From JAXMAZ01 sp046350115 (GTDB lineage Bacteria; Planctomycetota; Planctomycetia; Gemmatales; Gemmataceae): 64,000 nt of DNA. The stretch is from the NCBI GenBank assembly GCA_046350115.1, contig JAXMAZ010000007.1, positions 62,001-126,000 on the forward strand, given 5' to 3'. Numbering within the stretch: the first letter of the stretch is position 1; every line of letters begins with the position of its first letter. This document shows positions 57,739 to 64,000 of this stretch, one piece after another. Both the position numbers and the translations under genes were made by a program. Below the pieces are notes generated by a model that was not told the origin of the DNA, did not search any database, and saw only the letters and a list, made by a program, of their open reading frames with translations.

Positions 57739-59829
57739 CTAATTCTGCGGGGCTTTGCGGCCTTTGCCGCCCTGTTGCGGGCGGTCCATGATCCCGCGGG
57801 CCGGGGCGACCGCCCGCTGGGCCTCCCGGGCGGCGACGATGCGGGCCACCTGGTCCGGCGTCGGCTCGGACAGGTCGGCCCGGAACCGGGCGTTCGCGGC
57901 CGACAGCGCCATCACCCGGGCGTCCCAGGCCATGCTGGTCAGCACCGGCTGGGGCATCAGCCCGAGGACCAGGCACAGGGCGGCCGGCAACCCGAACCCG
58001 ACCCACTCCCGGCCGGTCAGCCCGGTCGGCGGGGCGACCGCGGTCGGCGGCTCCCGCAGCGGGCCGAAGAACACCCGCCGGACCAGCGTCAGCGTGTACC
58101 AGGCGGACAGCAGGATGCCGAACACCGCCGCGGTCGCCGGCCAGTACCCGGCCCACCCGGCGTGCAGCGGGTCGACCGCCCCGGCCAGCATCAGCATCTC
58201 GCTGACGAAGTTGTTCAGCCCCGGCAGCCCGATGGACGCCAGGCAGACGACCATGAACAGGAACGTGTACCCGGGGAACCGGCCCCACAGCCCGCCGTAC
58301 TGGTTGCTGTCCAGGGTGCGGTACCGGTCGGCCAGGAAGGCGAGCAGGGCGAACATCGCCCCGGTGGAGAGGCCGTGGTTGACCATGTGTAGGGCCGCCC
58401 CGCTCAGCCCCTCCGGCCGCAGGGTGAACAGCCCGATGGCCAGGAACCCGAGGTGGGACACGCTGCTGTACGCCACCAACTGCTTGATGTCCCGCTGAGC
58501 GAACGCGCACAGGGCGGCGTACACGATGCCGGCCGCCCCCAGGGTGCCGAACACCGGCAGCCCGTAGGCGACGGCCGCGTCCGGGGCCAGCGGCAGCACC
58601 AGCCGCAGCACCCCGAAGGTGCCCAGCTTGGACAGCAGCGCGGACAGGACGACCGTCACCCCGAGCGGCGCCTCGCCGTAGGCGGCTGGCAGCCAGGTGT
58701 GGAACGGGACGATCGGGATCTTGACCGCGAACCCGGCCATCAGGGCGATGAACAGCCACGCCTGAACCGCCCGGTAGCGGTCGTTCTCGCCCTTGGCGGT
58801 GGCCGCGTCGCCGGCGGCGGCGGTCGCCTTCACCCGGGCGGCGGTCGCGGCCTGGGCCAGCCCCACGTCAGCCGGAGCGGCAGCGGCTTTCTGCTCGGCC
58901 GCTGCCGCCGCCTTCTCCGCCGTAAACCGCCCGACCTCGGCCGCCAGCACCCGCGCCGTGTAGTAGCTGGACCAGGCCTCCACGTTCTGCATCAGCCGCG
59001 GGACGGCGAAGGTGATCGGCCCGCGGTCCGGGGTGGGCACGCCGTCCGGCCCGAGCGGGGCGACGAACATGGGGGTGCGGTCGGCCGGGGTCGCCGCGGC
59101 CGCCGCCTGCGGGGACAGCGGGGTCGGGTGGGTGAGTACCACCCCAATCACCCCGGTCAGGGTGAGCAGACTGCCGAACAGTGTGTACAGGAAGAACCGC
59201 CGGGCCGCCTCCCGCCGGGCCGCCCCCACCCCCCACGACCCGATCAGGAAGAAGGCCGGGATCAGGGTCAGTTCGAAGAACACGTAGAACAGGATCACGT
59301 CGAAGGCGACGAACGCCCCGATCACCCCGGTCTCCAGGACGAACAGCCAGGCGAAGTACGCCCCCCGCCGCTCGCCCACGCTTTCCCACGAGGCCAGCAC
59401 GGCCACGAGGGTGATCAGGCTGGTCAGGGCCACCAGCCAGACGTTGAACCCGTCCAGCCCGACGAAGAACTGGATGGCCGGCGCCGCCACCCGTGGGCCG
59501 GCGGACGGGCCGAGGGTGAGCAGGTCCCACCCGGTCTCGTGCTCGGACACGTTCGGGTCCGCCCCCCCTGCCCCGCGGTCGCCCGGCACGGCGATCGGCT
59601 GGTAGTACCCGAACGTCCGGGCATCGGCCCGGTCGGCCAACTGGAGGTAGGCGGCGGCCGTCAGCCCGGCCGTCAGCCCCAGGTGGGCCAGGGCGAACAG
59701 CAGCGCGAACCGGCGGACGAAGGGGCCCCCCAGCACGCCGCACACGGCCGCCGCCGCCAGCGGGGCGAACAGCACGGCCAACAGGGCGAGCCGCATGACC
59801 GGCATCACGTGCAGGGCGTCCAAGTCCAT
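57739..59829 (-). CDS. nuoM: NADH-quinone oxidoreductase subunit M with a large insert
   Basis: Encodes 696 residues, against about 500 for most NuoM. The proton-pump core is recognisable (FYVFFELTLIPAFFLIGSWG, FAVKIPIVPFHTWLPAAYGE, KQLVAYSSVSHLGFLAIGLF, LNNFVSEMLMLAGAV). Two oddities are seen: a roughly 120-residue Ala/Glu/Lys-rich insert near 232-355 (FTAEKAAAAAEQKAAAAPAD) between membrane helices, and a hydrophilic C-terminal tail of about 60. The tail ends PARGIMDRPQQGGKGRKAPQ. Both could contact other subunits. Confidence 0.92.
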   Translation of the reverse strand: MDLDALHVMPVMRLALLAVLFAPLAAAAVCGVLGGPFVRRFALLFALAHLGLTAGLTAAAYLQLADRADARTFGYYQPIAVPGDRGAGGADPNVSEHETGWDLLTLGPSAGPRVAAPAIQFFVGLDGFNVWLVALTSLITLVAVLASWESVGERRGAYFAWLFVLETGVIGAFVAFDVILFYVFFELTLIPAFFLIGSWGVGAARREAARRFFLYTLFGSLLTLTGVIGVVLTHPTPLSPQAAAAATPADRTPMFVAPLGPDGVPTPDRGPITFAVPRLMQNVEAWSSYYTARVLAAEVGRFTAEKAAAAAEQKAAAAPADVGLAQAATAARVKATAAAGDAATAKGENDRYRAVQAWLFIALMAGFAVKIPIVPFHTWLPAAYGEAPLGVTVVLSALLSKLGTFGVLRLVLPLAPDAAVAYGLPVFGTLGAAGIVYAALCAFAQRDIKQLVAYSSVSHLGFLAIGLFTLRPEGLSGAALHMVNHGLSTGAMFALLAFLADRYRTLDSNQYGGLWGRFPGYTFLFMVVCLASIGLPGLNNFVSEMLMLAGAVDPLHAGWAGYWPATAAVFGILLSAWYTLTLVRRVFFGPLREPPTAVAPPTGLTGREWVGFGLPAALCLVLGLMPQPVLTSMAWDARVMALSAANARFRADLSEPTPDQVARIVAAREAQRAVAPARGIMDRPQQGGKGRKAPQN

Positions 59830-59859
59830 GGGGGGCGGCCTCGGCCCGGGGGCGGCGGG

Positions 59860-61836
59860 TCAGCGGGGGAGGGACCGGAAGACGATGACCGTCATCAGCA
59901 CGGCCAGCCCGAGCACCATGCCCAGGGCGTAGAACTGGACCAGCCCGTTCTGGATCGGCCGGAGGACCGCCCCGGCCAGCCGCGGCAGCCCGGCCACGGC
60001 GGCGGTCAGCCCGCCCGCCAGCCAGTCGACCTGCCGGCTGCCGGTGGCCAGCGTCTCGGCCGGCCGGACCACGGCGGCCGTGTACACCTCGTCCACGTAC
60101 AGCTTGTTCTGGCTCAGCCGGTGCAGCCCGCGGAGGGACGCCGGCACCCGCTCCGGCCCGCCGTTCCCGTAGGCCCGCCACGCCAGCCCGATCCCGGCCA
60201 GGGCGGCGGCCGTGCCCAGGGCGGCGATCAGCCAGTTGAAGTGCGGCACCGGGGCGTCGGCCGACCCGTGGGCGACCAGAGCATTGGCCTGTTGCACCGC
60301 CGGCGTCTTGCCCAGCAGCCCGCTGAGCGAGTGCGTGAACGGCTCGACGGCCAGCCCGGCGACCACCGCCCCGACGGCCAGCACGACCAGCGGCACCAGC
60401 ATCCCCCACGGCGACTCATGGACGTGGTGCCCGGCCTCCGGCGGGGTCTTCAGTTCGCCATGGAAGGTGAGGAAGTACGCCCGGAAGGTGTAGAACGCGG
60501 TCAGCCCGGCGGTCAGCAGGGCGACCGCCAGCACGAACAGGTACAGCGTGTGGTAGCGGGGGTCGTGGTGGGCCGCCTCGTACAGCACGTCCAGGATGGC
60601 GTCCTTGCTCCAGAACCCGGCGAACACCGGCACCCCGGCCAGGGCCAGGCAGCCGAGCAGGAACGTCCACCGGGTGACGGGCATCACGTCCTTCAACCCG
60701 CCGAACTTCCGCATGTCGATCACGTTCCCCATCGCGTGCATCACCGAGCCGCTGCCGAGGAACAGCAGGGCTTTGAAGAAGGCGTGGGTGAACAGGTGGA
60801 AGATGGCGGCGGTCACGGCCAGGCTCGGGGCAACCGCCCCGCCGCAGCCGAGGGCCATGAACATGAACCCGAGCTGGCTGACCGTCGAGTACGCCAGCAC
60901 CCGCTTCAGGTCGGTCTGGCCGACGGCGATGAACGCGGCCCAGATCGCGGTCAACCCGCCGATGACGGTAACGGTCGCCTGCACCCCCGGGGCCAACACG
61001 AACAGCGGGGCGCACCGGGCCAGCAGGTAGACGCCGGCCGTCACCATCGTCGCCGCGTGGATCAGGGCGGACACCGGGGTCGGTCCCTCCATCGCGTCCG
61101 GCAGCCAGACGTACAGCGGCAGTTGGGCCGACTTGCCGACCGCCCCACAGAACAGCAGCAGACACGCCGCCGACATCTGCGGGTGCGTCTCGGGGTGAGA
61201 CGCGATGTGGGCGAACAGCTTCGTCAGGTCGGTGTTGTACCCGCCGGTCTTCCACAGCAGGAAGATGCCGAAGATCATCCCGATGTCGCCGAGCCGGGTG
61301 ACCAAGAACGCCTTCCGGGCGGCGGCGGCGGCCGACGGCTTGGCGTAGTAGTACCCGACCAGCAGGTAGCTACACAGGCCGACGCCCTCCCACCCGGCCA
61401 CCAGCAGCAGGAAGTCGTTCGCCAGCACCAGCAGGCACATGGCGAAGACGAACAGGCTCATGAACGCGAAGTACCGGGCGTACCCGGGGTCGTCGTGCAT
61501 GTACCCGGCGGAGAACACCGCGATCCAGGTGGCGACGAACGTGACGGTCGCCAGCATGACGGCGGACAGCGGGTCCACGGCCAGGGTGAAGTGCACGTCC
61601 AGCCGGCCGGCGGAGAACCAGGTGCCGAGGTCGGACACGAACGCGACCGGTTGCCCGGACGCCGACGCCACGTTCCCCAGGCAGACCAGGGCGGCGGCGG
61701 CGGCGGCGGCGAACGCCAGCACGGTCGGCACGTGGGCGAACCGGGCCAGCTTGGTCAGCCCGAGGACGGCAGCAAGCACGGCCGCCGCCAGCGGCAGGCC
61801 GAGGGCGACGACCGCCAGTTCGACCGGGTTAGACAC
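59860..61836 (-). CDS. nuoL: NADH-quinone oxidoreductase subunit L
   Basis: Encodes 658 residues, normal for NuoL. It is the distal antiporter-like subunit with the long lateral helix. VAGWEGVGLCSYLLVGYYYA, SAQLPLYVWLPDAMEGPTPV, LIHAATMVTAGVYLLARCAP and KRVLAYSTVSQLGFMFMALG are classic. The C-terminus has a transverse helix and final anchor (IQNGLVQFYALGMVLGLAVL). The start overlaps nuoK by 8 bp. Confidence 0.95.
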   Translation of the reverse strand: MSNPVELAVVALGLPLAAAVLAAVLGLTKLARFAHVPTVLAFAAAAAAALVCLGNVASASGQPVAFVSDLGTWFSAGRLDVHFTLAVDPLSAVMLATVTFVATWIAVFSAGYMHDDPGYARYFAFMSLFVFAMCLLVLANDFLLLVAGWEGVGLCSYLLVGYYYAKPSAAAAARKAFLVTRLGDIGMIFGIFLLWKTGGYNTDLTKLFAHIASHPETHPQMSAACLLLFCGAVGKSAQLPLYVWLPDAMEGPTPVSALIHAATMVTAGVYLLARCAPLFVLAPGVQATVTVIGGLTAIWAAFIAVGQTDLKRVLAYSTVSQLGFMFMALGCGGAVAPSLAVTAAIFHLFTHAFFKALLFLGSGSVMHAMGNVIDMRKFGGLKDVMPVTRWTFLLGCLALAGVPVFAGFWSKDAILDVLYEAAHHDPRYHTLYLFVLAVALLTAGLTAFYTFRAYFLTFHGELKTPPEAGHHVHESPWGMLVPLVVLAVGAVVAGLAVEPFTHSLSGLLGKTPAVQQANALVAHGSADAPVPHFNWLIAALGTAAALAGIGLAWRAYGNGGPERVPASLRGLHRLSQNKLYVDEVYTAAVVRPAETLATGSRQVDWLAGGLTAAVAGLPRLAGAVLRPIQNGLVQFYALGMVLGLAVLMTVIVFRSLPR

Positions 61837-62242
61837 GGGCAGGCTCCTCGTCCGGCTTCCGCCCGGCGGCCGGCAGCTTCGGGTCCGGCTCGTCCGCCAC
61901 CGCCGGCAGCGGGTCGAAGTCCCGGGCGGCCGGCACCGTCGCCTCCCGCACCTCCTGCCAGTCCCCGGTGTCCAGCGACTTGCCCCGCCGGTACAGGGTG
62001 ACGAACAGGGCCAGGGCCAGCCCCGCCTCGCACGCCGCCACGGTGACGATGAACAGGGCGAACACCTGCCCGCCCAGGTTGCCGTGCAGCTTGCCGAACG
62101 CGAGCAGGTTGAGGACGACGCCTTGCAGCATCATCTCGGCGCAGAGGAACACGGTGATCAGGTTGCGGCGGGTCAGGAAGCCGACCAGCCCCAGCCCGAA
62201 CAGGACCGCCCCGACGGCCAGGAAGTGCCACACGGAGATCAC
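61829..62242 (-). CDS. nuoK: NADH-quinone oxidoreductase subunit K with C-terminal tail
   Basis: Encodes 137 residues from GTG 62242; usual NuoK is about 100. Three helices (WHFLAVGAVLFGLGLVGFLT, MMLQGVVLNLLAF, FIVTVAACEAGLALALFVTL) keep the conserved membrane Glu (AEMMLQ and ACEAGL). The extra 35 residues are hydrophilic (DFDPLPAVADEPDPKLPAAG). The start overlaps the nuoJ stop by 4 bp. Confidence 0.92.
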   Translation of the reverse strand: MISVWHFLAVGAVLFGLGLVGFLTRRNLITVFLCAEMMLQGVVLNLLAFGKLHGNLGGQVFALFIVTVAACEAGLALALFVTLYRRGKSLDTGDWQEVREATVPAARDFDPLPAVADEPDPKLPAAGRKPDEEPARV

Positions 62243-63354
62243 GCCCGCGCCCCCTTCCGCCCGGCGATGGCCACCGCCCCGATGGTCGCCACCAGCAGGA
62301 GCGTGCCGGCCATCTCGACCGCGATCAGGTGTTCGGAGTAAAGGCTGTACCCGAGGGCCGCGACGTTCCGGGCCGGCAGCTCGCCCCGGCCGCGGAGCAG
62401 CAGCACCTCGTCCCGCAGCGCGGTCAGTTCCGCCTTCACCGGGGCGAGATCCGCCTTGCCCACCAGGGCGTTGTCCAGCTTGTCCGAGGCCGCCTTCTTC
62501 CGCTCGGCCAGCTTGGCGGCCTGCCCCCGGATCGCCGCCGCCCGCGGGTCGGTTTCGGCCGTCCGCAACCGGTCCTGCACCGTCGGCCGGCTGCGGACAT
62601 CGACCGGCGGCTCGTTCGCCGCGGGGCCGACCACCTCCGCGACCCGGCCGATCGCGTTCCGGGCGGCGGCCTCGACCTCCTTCGCGTCCGTGGCGTCGAT
62701 CGCCCGTTGCAGGTCGGTGGCGGCGGCGGCCAGGGCGTCCCGGCTGTCGGCGGTGATCGCCACGGCCGGCAGCGGGTACGGCGGGGCGTCGGTCGCGGCG
62801 GCCGGCGACCCGAGGTACAGGGCGAACAGCACCAGCCCGGCGAACCCGAATCCGGCCAGGCTGCCGAGGAGCGGCTCCCGGGTCCGGTCGTTCTCGTCCG
62901 ACGGCCCGCCGGCGTGGGAAAGCATCAGCACGAACAGGAACGTGACGATGATGGCTCCGGCGTAAATGATGATCGTCGCGGCCATCAGGAACGGGGCGGC
63001 CAGGAGCAGGAACAGCCCGCACGTGCTGAGGATGACGAACGCGAACGCCATCGCCCCGCGGGCCGGGTTCCGCTGGGTGACGAGGGCCGTGCCGAACGTC
63101 ACCGCCCCGCCGGCGAACAGCCAGAACAGCACGCTTGCGACCTTGTCCCGGGTCGGCTCGCCGAACGTGTTCAGCAGGTACGCGGCCAGTACGACGGCCG
63201 CCCCGAGGCAGCAGAACACCCCGAGCGACACCACCCGCCCCCGCGGCCGGGGGAGCAGCAGGTACACCCCCAGCGTGCCGAGGACCACGGCGGCGGCCAA
63301 CTGCCAGCCGGCAGTTCGGCCAAGCTCTCCCGGGTCCAGCGCGAACAGGGTCAT
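62239..63354 (-). CDS. nuoJ: NADH-quinone oxidoreductase subunit J with a coiled-coil-like insert
   Basis: Encodes 371 residues, about twice the usual NuoJ. The first four helices are normal (MAATIIIYAGAIIVTFLFVL). Then a polar insert of about 135 residues (about 190-325; ALAAAATDLQRAIDATDAKE, QAAKLAERKKAASDKLDNAL) with coiled-coil appearance precedes the last helix (EHLIAVEMAGTLLLVATIGA). The insert likely lies outside the membrane. ATG 63354 is chosen; a BIME-type repeat separates nuoJ from nuoI. Confidence 0.9.
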   Translation of the reverse strand: MTLFALDPGELGRTAGWQLAAAVVLGTLGVYLLLPRPRGRVVSLGVFCCLGAAVVLAAYLLNTFGEPTRDKVASVLFWLFAGGAVTFGTALVTQRNPARGAMAFAFVILSTCGLFLLLAAPFLMAATIIIYAGAIIVTFLFVLMLSHAGGPSDENDRTREPLLGSLAGFGFAGLVLFALYLGSPAAATDAPPYPLPAVAITADSRDALAAAATDLQRAIDATDAKEVEAAARNAIGRVAEVVGPAANEPPVDVRSRPTVQDRLRTAETDPRAAAIRGQAAKLAERKKAASDKLDNALVGKADLAPVKAELTALRDEVLLLRGRGELPARNVAALGYSLYSEHLIAVEMAGTLLLVATIGAVAIAGRKGARA

Positions 63355-63439
63355 GCGTCGCTCGTGTACCGTTTCACAAAGACCGTGATGAGTTATGAAC
63401 GCGGCCGGCCGGTGTCCATTGATCCGCCGGTTCGGTTCC

Positions 63440-63580
63440 CTCGTTCCCACGCTCTGCGTGGGAACGCCGAGCGACGCTCCGCGTCGCAGACTGCGGTGCC
63501 CGGGGAGGCTCTCAGCCGCCCCCAAAGTCGTGACGCGGAGCGTCACCCCCGTGCGTTCCCACGCAGAGCGTGGGAACGAG
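63440..63580. repeat. paired GTTCCCACG palindromes (BIME-like) between nuoI and nuoJ
   Basis: 28-bp units at 63440-63467 and 63553-63580 are perfect inverse copies, and each is itself a palindrome (CGTTCCCACG-CTCTG-CGTGGGAACG). Inside, GACGCTCCGCGTC (63473-63485) and GACGCGGAGCGTC (63532-63544) form a second, inner palindrome pair. The single palindrome at 7431 is of the same family. Confidence 0.9.
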
Positions 63581-63590
63581 GAGTGTGCGG

Positions 63591-64000
63591 TCACTTCGCC
63601 GGCGGGGCTTCGGACGCCGGGCCGAGGGCGCCGCCTTTGGTCCGCACCGGGTCGGTGCCGGCCTTGGTCGTCGTGTCGAACACGCTGAGCAGCTTCTCCT
63701 TGTCGAAGATCATCTGCTCCCGGCTCAGCCCGGTCAGGTCGTACAGGGTGGTCAGCTCGATGGCGTCCACCGGGCACGCCTCCTCGCACATCCCGCAGTA
63801 GATGCACCGCAGCTCGTCGATGACGAACGTCTCCGGGTACTTCTCCCGGTCTTTCCAGGCGGCGGGCGCCGGGGCGGCCACGATGTCGATGCAGTGGGCC
63901 GGGCAGGCGGTCGCACACATGTAGCAGGCGACGCACTTCACCCGCCCCTCGGCGTCCCGGTTCAGCCGGTGGACGCCGCGGTAGTTCGGCGGCAGGGTCG
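63591..64000 (-). CDS. nuoI: NADH-quinone oxidoreductase subunit I (partial)
   Basis: The 5' end lies beyond the window; 136 codons are seen. Two [4Fe-4S] ferredoxin motifs are visible: CVACYMCATACPAHC and CIYCGMCEEACPVDA, in the usual order. NuoI passes electrons along the peripheral arm toward quinone. The N-terminal portion (NYRGVHRLNRDAEGRVKCVA) starts at the window edge. The C-terminal 45 residues after the second cluster are as in other NuoI. It is the most upstream gene here of the minus-strand nuo operon. Confidence 0.93.
   Translation of the reverse strand, partial: TLPPNYRGVHRLNRDAEGRVKCVACYMCATACPAHCIDIVAAPAPAAWKDREKYPETFVIDELRCIYCGMCEEACPVDAIELTTLYDLTGLSREQMIFDKEKLLSVFDTTTKAGTDPVRTKGGALGPASEAPPAK

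Noticed and set aside
58453..62001. A 1182-codon open frame antisense to nuoM and nuoL
   Set aside because: Its composition (Gly/Arg/His/Gln-rich, low complexity) is the typical shadow of a GC-rich gene. The opposite strand encodes clear NuoL and NuoM.

Overview
The window is very GC-rich (about two thirds G+C by eye) bacterial chromosome, best explained as a member of the Planctomycetes, probably the Gemmataceae. The reasons are a tetrahydromethanopterin-type C1 pair (formaldehyde-activating enzyme plus methylene-H4MPT dehydrogenase), an EF-Tu with the 'GGTVRDANKTVTIAVAHVEY' switch region that I associate with planctomycetes, an oversized SecE, N-terminal zinc-ribbon plus membrane-anchor proteins, and a dense population of intergenic palindromes. 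Species-level placement cannot be made from the sequence alone.

Layout. 1-6.3 kb: secreted and membrane proteins (a small exported protein, an M28 peptidase with PA and PDZ domains, a zinc-ribbon/trypsin-like protease, a zinc-ribbon membrane protein). 6.3-10.3 kb: sulfur assimilation (cysK, APS reductase, Rrf2 regulator) interleaved with fae and mtdB. 10.3-15 kb: purine nucleoside phosphorylase, an LRR-like protein, and a mini-operon of TGS GTPase, an L7/L12-C-terminal-like protein and a RicT/PSP1 protein, then two conserved unknowns. 15.3-34.6 kb: the core translation/transcription superoperon: tRNA-Thr(UGU)-Tyr-Gly-Thr(GGU), tuf, tRNA-Trp, secE, nusG, a RAYT (REP-associated tyrosine transposase) module, rplK-rplA-rplJ-rplL, rpoB, rpoC, rpsL, rpsG, fusA. 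34.9-37 kb: a methyltransferase and an enolase-superfamily enzyme. 37-50.7 kb, minus strand: a complete Tad/Flp pilus locus (three flp copies, one broken; cpaA, cpaB, cpaC, cpaE, cpaF, tadB, tadC, an OmpA-like lipoprotein, a small exported protein, a winged-helix AAA ATPase, a TPR lipoprotein). 51-56 kb: a zinc-ribbon/membrane/beta-propeller protein and a frameshifted phosphotransferase. 56-64 kb, minus strand: the membrane arm of respiratory complex I, nuoI(partial)-J-K-L-M-N.

The most unusual aspect is the palindrome load. At least fifteen long inverted repeats of six or more unrelated sequence families sit almost exclusively between genes. One flanks the RAYT gene inserted between nusG and rplK. 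One is a perfect 40-bp-arm palindrome whose ends contain the stop codons of two convergent genes. One is nested inside another. One separates rpoB from rpoC. One lies inside a phosphotransferase gene and has grown an 18-C homopolymer that throws the gene out of frame. Several arms are themselves built from degenerate 7-9 nt direct repeats. In the two copies of one such family, every base difference is mirrored in both arms, which suggests the arms are copied from each other.

The genes otherwise work as recognisable modules: sulfur and C1 assimilation, ribosome/RNA polymerase production, surface attachment by Tad pili, and proton-pumping respiration. Protein starts are chosen from ribosome-binding sites, neighbour overlaps and family length. 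All function calls come from reading motifs; no database search was run.
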